This document shows, piece by piece, positions 44,225 to 53,523 of a DNA stretch of 64,000 nt; the first letter of the stretch is position 1, and the number at the start of each line of letters is the position of its first letter. The stretch comes from Lewinellaceae bacterium. GTDB lineage: Bacteria; Bacteroidota; Bacteroidia; Chitinophagales; Saprospiraceae. Where the stretch lies: assembly GCA_020636075.1 (NCBI GenBank), contig JACJYO010000004.1, positions 372,001-436,000 on the forward strand, written 5' to 3'. The notes below the pieces were generated by a model. It saw nothing but the letters and a program-made list of their open reading frames with translations, was not told the DNA's origin and searched no databases. The position numbers were made by a program, and so were the translations under genes.

Positions 44225-44318
44225 TAACCCCCATACCACCGCCGAAGCACAACTTCCCCCACCTTCCCCTTGTGGCGTATAATCACGTTCACGGTAGCCT
44301 TCGTGGCTGCGGCCATCA
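44225..44318 (-). pseudogene. 3' remnant of a glycoside-hydrolase-like gene, copy 2 (frameshifted)
   Basis: About 94 bases matching the end of copy 1 at 41128-41222 with roughly 80% identity and the same orientation. It contains HEGYRERDYTPQG, then a one-base insertion relative to copy 1 that breaks the frame before the LRRWYGG end. It is cut off exactly at the stop of the dihydroorotate-dehydrogenase-like gene. Confidence 0.7.
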
Positions 44319-45314
44319 AGGTTTCACCCCCTCCAAAATCCGGATATAATTCGCCCGCTCAAACGCTTCCGGATCGGCCACGTTTTCCTGGTTGAGTACA
44401 CCTTTGAATGCGTCGACAGACTGAAACTGCATTTCCCGCATCCAGTTTTTTACCTGTTGGTTCATCGTTTTGATGTACGAGATCCCGTGTTTGTACAGTG
44501 CCGAAGCCGTCATGGTTACATCGGCGCCGGCGAGCAGGTATTTAATCACCTCGTTGGCGCCCTGGACGCCGGTGGTGGCGGCCAGCGAACAATTGACCCG
44601 GCCTGACAATACGGAAATCCACAAGAGCGGCAGGCGTATCTCGTTCGACTCGCTGTACTGGAGGTTGTGCAATACGCGCAGGCTGTTGATGTCGAAATCG
44701 GGCTGGTAAAAGCGGTTGAACAGCACCAGGCCATTGGCGCCGGCGAGTACCAATTGGCGGGCTATGTGACCCATAGCGCTGAAGTACGGATTCAGTTTGA
44801 TGGCAATCGGGATCGACACTGTGGAGCGTACCGTTTCCACGATATCCAGGTATCGGGACTCAACCGTCTGGCCGTTTTGGTGCAGGTCGGCAGCGATGTA
44901 AAACACGTTGATCTCCAACCCATCGGCGCCGGCCTGCTCGATCTGGCGGGCATAATCGATCCACCCTTCGGGTGTGATGCCGTTCAGGCTGGCGATAATG
45001 GGGATGTCCACGCGCTCCTTGGCCTGCCGGATAAGGTTGAAATATTCCTCCACTCCCACGCTGTAATCCTCGGCGGTCGGGAAATAGTCGAGGCCTTCGG
45101 CAAACACATTCGTGGTGGCCATTTGGATGTTGGCCAGCCGCTCCTGTTCACGGCGGATTTGCTCCTCAAAAAGGGAAAACAAAACTACCGCGCCGGCGCC
45201 GGCGTCTTCCATTTGGGCGATATTACCGAGCTCCTCCGACAGAGGGCAAGCCGATACGACAATTGGAGAGTCGAGTTTCAGACCCATGTAGGTTGTGCTA
45301 AGATCGAGTGCCAT
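44316..45314 (-). CDS. dihydroorotate dehydrogenase-like flavoprotein
   Basis: A 332-residue TIM-barrel protein starting MALDLSTTYMGLKLDSPIVVSACPLS, with IPIIASLNGITPEGW, GADGLEINVFYIAAD and IPIAIKLNPYFSAMGHIARQLVLAGANG, the DHOD/PreA-like barrel with FMN contacts. It is a DHOD-like protein and not a clear PyrD. It follows the pyruvate:ferredoxin oxidoreductase gene on the same strand after 29 bases, so it is probably a redox partner in that operon. Its natural electron acceptor is unknown. Confidence 0.88.
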   Translation of the reverse strand: MALDLSTTYMGLKLDSPIVVSACPLSEELGNIAQMEDAGAGAVVLFSLFEEQIRREQERLANIQMATTNVFAEGLDYFPTAEDYSVGVEEYFNLIRQAKERVDIPIIASLNGITPEGWIDYARQIEQAGADGLEINVFYIAADLHQNGQTVESRYLDIVETVRSTVSIPIAIKLNPYFSAMGHIARQLVLAGANGLVLFNRFYQPDFDINSLRVLHNLQYSESNEIRLPLLWISVLSGRVNCSLAATTGVQGANEVIKYLLAGADVTMTASALYKHGISYIKTMNQQVKNWMREMQFQSVDAFKGVLNQENVADPEAFERANYIRILEGVKP

Positions 45315-45343
45315 TTTTTGTTGATTTAATTTACATACTTTTC

Positions 45344-48300
45344 CTAGCCCGGCTGGAAAGCCTTCGCTTCCCAACTGGCCATATCTTCATAAGTTTTCCA
45401 GCGTAAATCGGCGATCTCCTGGGCAAGTTGCATCAGATGATCGGCCTCTTCCGGATTTGAGCGGGCCAGGATGCTGTACCGCAATTCGTTGTACGCATAA
45501 TCTTTTAGTGCAATGGTCGGCCGCGGCGAATCCAGCACGAAAGGGTTGCGGCTGCCCCGGCGCAGTTCGGGATTATACCGGATCAGGGGCCAGTAGCCGC
45601 TGGCTACGGCGCGGTCTTGCTGATCAAGGCCTTTGCGCATGTCGATCCCGTGTGCGATGCAGTGGCTGTACGCCAGTACCAGCGAGGGACCGTCGTAGGC
45701 TTCCGCTTCGCGCAGGGCGAGTAGCGTTTGCTGCGGATTGGCGCCCATGGCTACTTGCGCCACGTACACATTACCGTAGGAAATGGCTTGCATGGCCAGG
45801 TCTTTTTTGCCTACGCGCTTGCCGGCAGCTGCAAATTTTGCCGTCGCAGCTGTGGGTGTTGCTTTCGACATTTGACCGCCGGTGTTGGAGTATACTTCTG
45901 TGTCGAGTACCAGCACATTGACGTTGCGGCCGCTCGCCAGCACGTGGTCGAGGCCACCCGAACCGATGTCGTACGCCCAGCCGTCGCCACCCACGAGCCA
46001 TACACTGCGGCGTACCAGGTTGTTGACTACCGAGAGCAGGTTTTCCGCGACCGGATTTTTCATTTTCAACAACATTGTTTTCAGTACAGCCAGGCGCTCG
46101 CGTTGGGCACGGATTTCGGACTCCGTGTGTTGCGGAGCATTCAGAATTTTACCGACCCATTCGGCGCCGATCTCGTCGCGCAACTGGTGGAGTAAATCCC
46201 GCGCCAGGCCGGTTTGTTTGTCCACGCTGATGCGCATCCCCAATCCAAATTCGGCGTTGTCTTCAAACAACGAGTTCGACCAGGCAGGGCCGCGGCCTTC
46301 ACTGTTGGTCGTCCAGGGAGTCGTGGGCAGGTTGCCACCGTAAATGGAGGAACAACCCGTGGCATTGGCTACGATCAGGCGGTCGCCGAACAGGCGTGAA
46401 AGCAGACTGAGGTAAGGCGTTTCACCGCAGCCGGCACATGCCCCTGAAAATTCAAACAATGGCTCCAGAAACTGCGTACCACGCACCGAACCGAAATCTA
46501 CCTTTCCGCGCTCGTTCAGCGGCAATTGTTCGAAAAATCCAATGTTGGTTTTTTGCTGTTCGAGCACGGTTTCCTTGGGTTCCAGGTGGATGGCCTTGGT
46601 GGTGCGGTCGGTCAGGCTGATGGCCGGGCACACTTCTTCGCAAAGGTGGCAGCCGGTGCAATCTTCGCCGTACACCTGCAGGGTGTAGCGTGTTTCAGGA
46701 AAACCGCGGGCGCTGATGGGGGCCGACTGGAATCCTTCAGGCGCTCCCTCGAGTTCTGCTTCGTGGTAAAATTTGGAACGGATCACACTGTGCGGGCACA
46801 CAAAACTGCAATTGCCGCACTGGATGCAAATGTCGGGTTCCCAAACCGGCACAAAGTCGGCGATGTTCCGCTTTTCCCAACGGGTGGTGCCGGTGGGGTA
46901 GGTGCCGTCGGCGGGTAACATGCTCACCGGCAGGTCGTCGCCGTGCCCGCGCATCATAGCCGCCGTAACCTCCTGCACAAACACCGGCGCCGAGTCTGGT
47001 ACCGTTGGCGGAAGGGGGCGCTTGCTGTTGGCTTTTTTGGGCACATCGACTTCCTCCAGGTGATCCAGCGCTGCATCCACAGCGGCAAAGTTTTTCTTGA
47101 TCACTGCCTGCCCACGTTTCTGATAGGTTTTTTCAATGTATTTTTTGATCTGCGCAATGGCCTCGTCTTTTGGCAACACCCCGGAAAGTGCAAAAAAGCA
47201 GGTTTGCATGATCGTGTTGATGTACCCGCCCATGCCGACACTGCGGGCGACTTCCGAGGCGTCGATGACGAAGAATTTGAGTTCTTTGGAAATGATGTCC
47301 TCTTGCACCGGCCGAGGCAGTTGATCCCAGATTTCGGATTTGTTGTAAGGGCTGTTCAGCAAAAACGTGGCGCCCTTGCGCGCCAGCGGCAGCATTTCTA
47401 CTTTTTCCAAAAAATTGAACTGGTGGCAGGCTACAAAATCGGCCTTCCGGATCAGGTAGGGCGCGCGGATCGGTTGCTGACCAAAACGCAGGTGCGACAC
47501 GGTGCGGGCACCCGATTTTTTTGAATCGTACACAAAATAGCCCTGGGCGTACAAGGGGGTGTTTTCACCGATGATCTTGATGCTGTTTTTGTTGGCGCCT
47601 ACGGTACCATCGGCACCCAGGCCAAAAAAGACGGCTTGTGTGGTGCCTTTTTCGTTCAGACTGAAATCCGCGTCATAGTCGAGGCTGGTGTGCGAAACAT
47701 CGTCGTGAATCCCGATGGTGAAATTGTTCTTCATCGGGTGTTTCCCCAACTCGTCAAAAACGGCTTTGACCATGCCCGGGGTAAATTCTTTGGACGACAA
47801 GCCGTACCGACCGCCAATTATCCGCGGCATCGTGAGTTTGTGGCCGCCGGAAAAGGCCTCGGCAAGTGTAGTCGCCACGTCGGTGTAGAGCGGCTCGCCG
47901 CTGGCGCCAGGTTCCTTCGTGCGGTCCAAAACACCAATTGCAACGGCGGTTTTCGGCAAGGCGCTCAAAAATGCCTCCTTGGCCCAGGGCCGGTAAAGCC
48001 GCACCTGGATAACACCAACCTTTTCTCCGGCGGCAGCCAGGGCTTTGGCTGTTTCGACAGCCGTTTCAACGCCGGAGCCCATGATGACCAGTACGCGCTC
48101 GGCATCGGGGGCGCCGTGGTAGTCGAAGAGTTGGTATTGGCGACCGGTGAGTTTGGCAAACTGGTTCAAGGCATCCTGCACGATGGCAGGTGTTTTTTCG
48201 TAAAAGGGGTTCACCGTTTCGCGACCCTGAAAATACACGTCGGGGTTTTGGGCGGTACCGCGCACGACGGGATTATCGGGGCTGAGGCCGCGTTGCCGGT

Positions 48301-48913
48301 GTGCGTACAGGAGTTGGTCGTCGAGCATTTGCCGCATCTGATCTTCCGTGATCAGGCTGATCTTGCTTACCTCGTGCGAGGTTCGGAAACCGTCGAAAAA
48401 ATGGAGGAAGGGGATGCGCGCCTTCAGGGTGGCAGCCTGGCAAACCAGGGCCATGTCGTGGGCTTCCTGTACTGAAGCCGAGGCCAGCAAGGCAAAACCG
48501 GTAGGCCGGGCAGCCATCACATCGCTGTGATCGCCGAAGATGGACAGCGCCTGCGCGGCCAGCGAGCGGGCGGCTACATGGAGCACTGCGCTGGTGAGCT
48601 CACCGGCAATCTTGTACAGGTTGGGCAGCATGAGCATCAGCCCTTGCGAAGCGGTAAATGTGGTGGTCAGTGTACCGGCCTGCAGCGCACCGTGTACCGC
48701 ACCGGCTGCACCGCCTTCGCTTTGCATTTCGATGATCTCCGGCACATTGCCCCAAATGTTGGGCACTTGTTTTGCCGACCACTCATCGGCCAGTTCGGCC
48801 ATCGGTGAGGAGGGCGTGATCGGGTAGATGGCACACACTTCGTTGACCCGGTAGGCTACGTAGGCAGTGGCTTCATTGCCGTCTATGGTGACTTGTTTTG
48901 CTTTTTTTGACAT
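45344..48913 (-). CDS. nifJ: pyruvate:ferredoxin (flavodoxin) oxidoreductase
   Basis: A 1189-residue single-chain PFOR, normal length. The N-terminal domain holds YRVNEVCAIYPITPSSPMAELADEW, the gamma-like domain lies at about 415-620, two 4Fe-4S clusters are bound by CIQCGNCSFVCPHS and CTGCHLCEEVCP, and the TPP domain carries GCAGCGETPYLSL and WLVGGDGWAYDIG. It converts pyruvate and CoA to acetyl-CoA, CO2 and reduced ferredoxin. The gene upstream encodes an FeS flavoprotein and the one downstream a DHOD-like protein, forming a redox operon. ATG 48913 is preferred; an in-frame ATG at 48955 lies inside a GC-rich palindromic repeat. Confidence 0.96.
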   Translation of the reverse strand: MSKKAKQVTIDGNEATAYVAYRVNEVCAIYPITPSSPMAELADEWSAKQVPNIWGNVPEIIEMQSEGGAAGAVHGALQAGTLTTTFTASQGLMLMLPNLYKIAGELTSAVLHVAARSLAAQALSIFGDHSDVMAARPTGFALLASASVQEAHDMALVCQAATLKARIPFLHFFDGFRTSHEVSKISLITEDQMRQMLDDQLLYAHRQRGLSPDNPVVRGTAQNPDVYFQGRETVNPFYEKTPAIVQDALNQFAKLTGRQYQLFDYHGAPDAERVLVIMGSGVETAVETAKALAAAGEKVGVIQVRLYRPWAKEAFLSALPKTAVAIGVLDRTKEPGASGEPLYTDVATTLAEAFSGGHKLTMPRIIGGRYGLSSKEFTPGMVKAVFDELGKHPMKNNFTIGIHDDVSHTSLDYDADFSLNEKGTTQAVFFGLGADGTVGANKNSIKIIGENTPLYAQGYFVYDSKKSGARTVSHLRFGQQPIRAPYLIRKADFVACHQFNFLEKVEMLPLARKGATFLLNSPYNKSEIWDQLPRPVQEDIISKELKFFVIDASEVARSVGMGGYINTIMQTCFFALSGVLPKDEAIAQIKKYIEKTYQKRGQAVIKKNFAAVDAALDHLEEVDVPKKANSKRPLPPTVPDSAPVFVQEVTAAMMRGHGDDLPVSMLPADGTYPTGTTRWEKRNIADFVPVWEPDICIQCGNCSFVCPHSVIRSKFYHEAELEGAPEGFQSAPISARGFPETRYTLQVYGEDCTGCHLCEEVCPAISLTDRTTKAIHLEPKETVLEQQKTNIGFFEQLPLNERGKVDFGSVRGTQFLEPLFEFSGACAGCGETPYLSLLSRLFGDRLIVANATGCSSIYGGNLPTTPWTTNSEGRGPAWSNSLFEDNAEFGLGMRISVDKQTGLARDLLHQLRDEIGAEWVGKILNAPQHTESEIRAQRERLAVLKTMLLKMKNPVAENLLSVVNNLVRRSVWLVGGDGWAYDIGSGGLDHVLASGRNVNVLVLDTEVYSNTGGQMSKATPTAATAKFAAAGKRVGKKDLAMQAISYGNVYVAQVAMGANPQQTLLALREAEAYDGPSLVLAYSHCIAHGIDMRKGLDQQDRAVASGYWPLIRYNPELRRGSRNPFVLDSPRPTIALKDYAYNELRYSILARSNPEEADHLMQLAQEIADLRWKTYEDMASWEAKAFQPG

Positions 48914-48935
48914 GGCGTTTTTTACGCTTGTTTGT

Positions 48936-48996
48936 TGTGTAGGCCCCACCCCCATCCCCTCCCTAGGGGGGAGGGGATGGGGGTGGGGTTGACACA
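48936..48996. repeat. GC-rich palindrome upstream of nifJ (CCCCACCCCCATCCCC family)
   Basis: TGTGTAGGCCCCACCCCC at one end and GGGGGTGGGGTTGACACA at the other, centred on CCTAGG, give a nearly perfect palindrome of about 61 bases. It shares its ends with the element inside the TonB receptor at 38423-38560. It lies between the FeS-flavoprotein gene and nifJ. Confidence 0.85.
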
Positions 48997-49036
48997 GACT
49001 TCAATCAACTTCAGGTTAATGAGTCAGGGCTAAATT

Positions 49037-50665
49037 TTACCCGCCTTCCGGCACCATCTCAATCGCATGACAGGGGCATTGCTCAAAACAAACAGCACAA
49101 CCCGTGCAGCGATCGTAATCGAAATGGTAGCGTTTTCCGGGACCCAGTTTGATAATGGCATCTTCGGGGCAGGCGCCGTAACAGCCGTCGCATTCAAAAC
49201 AGTTGCCGCAGGACAGACAGCGTTGGGCTTCATACTGCGCTTCGTCGGCAGTCAGGCCGGCCATGATCTCGGTGAAATCCTGTACGGCCAATTCAGGGGT
49301 GAGGTGGGGTTCGGCCTGTTGTGGAGCATCCGTTTGATACCACATATGCAGGCGTTCAAAACCGACGATGGGGTGTTTTGCCGCCGGGATGTACACCGTG
49401 CCACGCAAGTAAGCGTCGATATAACGCGCTGCTTTTTTGCCGTGCCCGACGGCTACCGTCACAGTGCGTTCGCTGGGCACCATATCGCCACCGGCAAAGA
49501 TGCCGGCATGGCCGGTCATCATGTCGTGCCCGACGACTACCGTGCCGTCATCTTTGAATTCAATGTCCGGCACCTGGCGCAGGAAGCCGGTATCGGTATC
49601 CTGGCCGAGGGCCATGATGAGGGCATCGGCTTCGAGCGTTTCGAATTCGCCGGTAGGTACGGGCCGGCCGTTTTCGATGCGCATGACCTCCACAGTAAAG
49701 CTGGTTTGATCAATTTCTTTGATCGTGCGCAGCCAGTGAATTTTGACGCCTTCCGCGAGGGCAGCGCCGGCTTCGAAGTCGTGCGCGGGCATGTGTTCCC
49801 GGTCGCGGCGGTAGATGATGAGCGCTTCATCGGCGCCCAGGCGTTTGGCAGTACGGGCGGCGTCCATGGCGGTGTTCCCGCCACCGTAGATGGCTACGCG
49901 CCGGCCGAGTTTGGGCGCCTGGCCGAGTTCCACGTCGCGCAGGTAGCTCACGGCATCGAGCACCTGCCCGGCATCGCGCGCCGGAATGCCTGTTTTTTTA
50001 CCGATGTGGGCGCCTACGGCGATAAACACGGCGTCGAACTTACCGGCTGTTTGTTCAGCCAGTACATCTTCCACTTTGTGGTTGAGCACGATGTTGACCC
50101 CCATTTTTTCGATGCGTTCTACTTCCTGATGCAGGATATTTCGCGGTAGCCGGTACGCGGGAATCCCGAAGTGCATCATGCCGCCGGCAAGGGGGCCGGC
50201 TTCCCGAATTTCAACCGTATGGCCCAACCGGGTGAGGTGATACGCCGCCGAAAGGCCGCTCGGGCCGGCGCCGATAATCAGTACGCGCTTGCCACCGGGC
50301 TTGGCTTCAAATCGGGGGCTCCATTTTTTTTCAAGGGCCAGATCGCCGAGAAAGCGCTCGATGGCGTGAATGCTCACCGGGTTGTCGATTTGGGTGCGGT
50401 TGCAACCGTCTTCGCATGGGTGGTAACACACCCGGCCGTGAATGGCTGGCATGGGGTTGTTCACCATGATCTCCTGCCAGGCTTCCTCGTAGCGACCGGC
50501 CTGGGCATGTGCCAGCCAGGCTTGAATGTTTTCGCCGGCCGGGCAGGCGTGGTTGCAGGGTGGGAGCATGTCGAGGTAAACGGGATGGCGGGAACGCAAG
50601 GGCCCGGTGCCTTCTGCGTGTTGGCGCAAATCGGCAGGGGCGGTAATATCGAACGGTGTAGGCAT
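49037..50665 (-). CDS. GltD-like FAD/NAD(P) oxidoreductase with terminal ferredoxin domain
   Basis: A 542-residue flavoprotein. The N-terminus holds the cysteine-rich domain CNHACPAGENIQAWLAHA and CYHPCEDGCNR, followed by FAD motif VLIIGAGPSGLSAAYHL, NAD(P) motif VAIYGGGNTAMDAART, the ALGQDTDTGFL block, and a C-terminal two-cluster ferredoxin (CLSCGNCFECDGCYGACP and CTGCAVCFEQCPCHAI). It resembles the small subunit of glutamate synthase but no large subunit is present. Position before nifJ suggests electron transfer between NAD(P)H and ferredoxin. ATG 50665 is preferred over GTG 50680. Confidence 0.9.
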   Translation of the reverse strand: MPTPFDITAPADLRQHAEGTGPLRSRHPVYLDMLPPCNHACPAGENIQAWLAHAQAGRYEEAWQEIMVNNPMPAIHGRVCYHPCEDGCNRTQIDNPVSIHAIERFLGDLALEKKWSPRFEAKPGGKRVLIIGAGPSGLSAAYHLTRLGHTVEIREAGPLAGGMMHFGIPAYRLPRNILHQEVERIEKMGVNIVLNHKVEDVLAEQTAGKFDAVFIAVGAHIGKKTGIPARDAGQVLDAVSYLRDVELGQAPKLGRRVAIYGGGNTAMDAARTAKRLGADEALIIYRRDREHMPAHDFEAGAALAEGVKIHWLRTIKEIDQTSFTVEVMRIENGRPVPTGEFETLEADALIMALGQDTDTGFLRQVPDIEFKDDGTVVVGHDMMTGHAGIFAGGDMVPSERTVTVAVGHGKKAARYIDAYLRGTVYIPAAKHPIVGFERLHMWYQTDAPQQAEPHLTPELAVQDFTEIMAGLTADEAQYEAQRCLSCGNCFECDGCYGACPEDAIIKLGPGKRYHFDYDRCTGCAVCFEQCPCHAIEMVPEGG

Positions 50666-50831
50666 GGTGCGGAATTTCACAGACCGGTAGAAAGTTCAAA
50701 GGTAGGTCTGTGCAAAACCGGGGAGGTTGAGTTGGCTCAGGGTGGGGGGTGATGGTGGTCAGTTTTTTGCTGGCATAGTTATGCTGCGTGCTGATTTACC
50801 ATAATGCACACAACATGCCTTCAAGAAGTGC

Positions 50832-50853
50832 GTACGTTTTTGATTTTACGTAC
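50832..50853. promoter_or_regulatory. GTACGT-N10-ACGTAC inverted repeat
   Basis: Six-base arms with a ten-base AT-rich spacer in the roughly 310-base divergent gap between the FeS-flavoprotein and the large lipoprotein gene. The rest of the gap shows no gene and no word array. The element may be a regulatory site for either gene. Confidence 0.35.
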
Positions 50854-50976
50854 TGTGGGCGTTGTGTTTTCCGAGATTGCTTTGGGTAAAAAATAAGATG
50901 TAGCGACTGGAAGTTTAAATGCAGCACGAGGGTAACAGCGAAAAATTCTATAGTTTTGAGTAAATCATATAACGCC

Positions 50977-53523
50977 ATGCACCAACCTACCTCCGTTTTC
51001 CCAGTCCTGCTGTTGACCCTGTCCCTTGCATGTCAACAATGTTCTTCCGGCACCGATAGCGGGCAAACGTCCGGCTATCAGGAACCCCCTGCTACCCATT
51101 TTACGACCTTGAACGTTGATTCCATTCTTGTTTTTCCATTTGAGCAAGGTTTGGGTTTTTACGGTTCCGGGTTTTTGTTTTCTCCTATAGAAAAAAATAA
51201 AATCTGGCTGTTGCCAGAACACCGGGATGGGGGCTTTGAACTGGATTTAAAAACCGGAAAGCGGACGCCATTTTACGAAAAGTTCGGCCATGCTTTTTTT
51301 AAAAAACCGCTGCGGGCTAGCTATGTTCACCCTGATCCGTACGTTCCAACCAGTTGTTGGTTTCTCCATCCCCAGGAAGGTGCTTTTCACTATGACCGGA
51401 ATACCGGTAAAGGCCGGTTCTTCGATATTGCCCAGCAAAGCCGGATTACGTCGGCCATCTTGTTTACCCCACAAAACATCTGGATCGGTACATCAAAAGG
51501 GCTTTGGGTATATGACCGCCTGAACGGCACTTGTGGACCGGTGCAGGGCTCACCCGAGGTTGAGGTTTATGCGTTGTCGGAAGATGCGCAGGGGAGAATC
51601 TGGATCGGCCATCAGTTTGCCTACGATCCCGGTAGTTATTGCTGGCAAGGGTTAAGCAAATACCGCGGGATACCGACCAATGAAATTGAAAAAATAAGGG
51701 AAAACGATGGGTTTGCCTTGATATCCAAAAAGTCGGATATGCGCTTGTATACCCTTCTGCCGGATGATCAAATTAAGCAAACTGCCGATTATCGATATGT
51801 TCAAACACCAAGCGGCGGGCAACAAGGTACGCCGCTCCGAAACTTCTTGCACGGTAACCAGTTATTTGCGGAACCGCCCTTTTTTTGGGCCCTTGTATCG
51901 TCGGAAATTTGGCGTTTGAATGCACATACAGGTGAGATGAAGTTTTTTAACCTGGGTAATCTCGTTAGGAGTAAATTTTCAGCCAATGCGCCAGGGGAAA
52001 TTTGGGAGATTTCCAACGATTACTGGCTCTCGTTTCACAAAACCAACGGCAATTACCAGCTCTATCGCGCACCAGTGCAAGGCCGGCTGTATTCGGTGCA
52101 GGCAGAAACTGACAACTTGTACGTACTGACGGATGGTAGGTTTTTGATTATTTCCAAAAAGTACCTTGCCCAAAACTATGCAGCCGATCCTGCATTGCCG
52201 GAAAAACGTGTTTGGGTAGACTGGCTTATCGATTCCCTGACCGTTTATCCACCGGACGAATGGCCGATGCATCTGGAAAAAACCAGGTATTTAAAACGGC
52301 AATTCGAAGACTTGCGAGACCCCTATATCCTTTCCCGCCTGGAGCGCTTTGCCAATTCATTCAGGGGGCCGAAGGATGAAGCAGGGCTGCGTCGTTTTCT
52401 GCAATATGACGATTTGGACTCAATAGCTGTTAATCAAGTCTATTGTTCCCTGATTTCTACTTTTGTCCATCAGGGTGCATTGCGGGATGCTTTACGGCTG
52501 ACCCTTGAAATAAATGCGCTGCGCAATGATTTACCGGATTTTTTGACCTATGCTTCCACGCCCAAGTTGCCCGAACTGCTCAAAACCACGGTAGAACGGT
52601 TAGACAGTGTAAACCGGCAGGTTCAACCGGCCTATGAGCATCTTTGGGCGGAGGGGGTGATTTTGGAAGATTTTGCGCAAAACTGTCATTGGTTTACCAG
52701 CGAAGCTTCTTGTACCAATCAAATATTGGCCGACTCTATTTTCCGGAAACTTGTGCAGCAATTTCCGGAGAGTCCGCGGGCTGATAATGCCGCCTATCAT
52801 CTGTTAGCCAACAGCATTTGCAATGAAGGTGAAGATGGCCGTGACCTCCCTGAGCAAGTGGAACTATGGCAAGCGTTTGTTCATAAATATCCCGAAAGTG
52901 AGTTGCGCCCGCATGCGCTTGGCAATATAGCCTGGGCATTGGGCAATACTGAGGCTGACTTGCGCAAGAGTATGCGTCTGCTGGCAGAAGCGGAGCGACT
53001 GAATCCGGAATTGTTTAAGCTGGATGCAGACGGCCAATCCAGGATGTGGTTGGCAGGTGTAAAAAGTTCCCTCCAGGAAGAGCTGGATCGGATTGAACTC
53101 GATTTTAGTATTACGTTGAAAAAAAATCCCTGCCGCCGCGGTGAACCGGTAGAACTGGTTTTTACAATCCGGAATACCTCGAAGGAAACTAAAGTTTTGC
53201 AACGTGTTCTCGATCCGGCCTTGCCAAATTTTTCGGTAGAGGTTCGGCCTGCCCAGGATTTGGTCAATTGTGTGCGGCCACTTGATTATGTAGAATCAAA
53301 AGTCTACGCATATCCGAAGGATGCTGGCCTGGTGGGTAAATTTGAACTTCCGCCCGGGGAGGTTTATCGCGAAACCTGGGACCTGGCAAAAGCTGTCAGA
53401 AGAGAGCGGACGGCTTATTTGGGCCGGTATATTTTTAACCAGCCGGGTACTTACCAGATTTATGCCAGTTCGCCAATTATTCGTGAAAAATACTCGAATA
53501 CGATTAACCTGAAAATTGAATAA
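50977..53523 (+). CDS. large lipoprotein, propeller-like N-terminus, unknown function
   Basis: An 848-residue protein. The signal peptide ends in LACQQCSS, a probable lipidation site. Residues about 50-380 contain repeated WIGTSKGLWVYDR- and RIWIGHQFAYD-type blades as in two-component-regulator-like propellers. Residues about 390-690 are helical with TPR-like stretches (FPESPRADNAAYHLLANSI), and the last 150 residues are beta-rich (CRRGEPVELVFTIRNTSKE), Ig-like. There is no kinase or DNA-binding part. The stop is directly before the GNAT gene (TAA then ATG), so the two are co-transcribed. Confidence 0.7.
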   Translation: MHQPTSVFPVLLLTLSLACQQCSSGTDSGQTSGYQEPPATHFTTLNVDSILVFPFEQGLGFYGSGFLFSPIEKNKIWLLPEHRDGGFELDLKTGKRTPFYEKFGHAFFKKPLRASYVHPDPYVPTSCWFLHPQEGAFHYDRNTGKGRFFDIAQQSRITSAILFTPQNIWIGTSKGLWVYDRLNGTCGPVQGSPEVEVYALSEDAQGRIWIGHQFAYDPGSYCWQGLSKYRGIPTNEIEKIRENDGFALISKKSDMRLYTLLPDDQIKQTADYRYVQTPSGGQQGTPLRNFLHGNQLFAEPPFFWALVSSEIWRLNAHTGEMKFFNLGNLVRSKFSANAPGEIWEISNDYWLSFHKTNGNYQLYRAPVQGRLYSVQAETDNLYVLTDGRFLIISKKYLAQNYAADPALPEKRVWVDWLIDSLTVYPPDEWPMHLEKTRYLKRQFEDLRDPYILSRLERFANSFRGPKDEAGLRRFLQYDDLDSIAVNQVYCSLISTFVHQGALRDALRLTLEINALRNDLPDFLTYASTPKLPELLKTTVERLDSVNRQVQPAYEHLWAEGVILEDFAQNCHWFTSEASCTNQILADSIFRKLVQQFPESPRADNAAYHLLANSICNEGEDGRDLPEQVELWQAFVHKYPESELRPHALGNIAWALGNTEADLRKSMRLLAEAERLNPELFKLDADGQSRMWLAGVKSSLQEELDRIELDFSITLKKNPCRRGEPVELVFTIRNTSKETKVLQRVLDPALPNFSVEVRPAQDLVNCVRPLDYVESKVYAYPKDAGLVGKFELPPGEVYRETWDLAKAVRRERTAYLGRYIFNQPGTYQIYASSPIIREKYSNTINLKIE

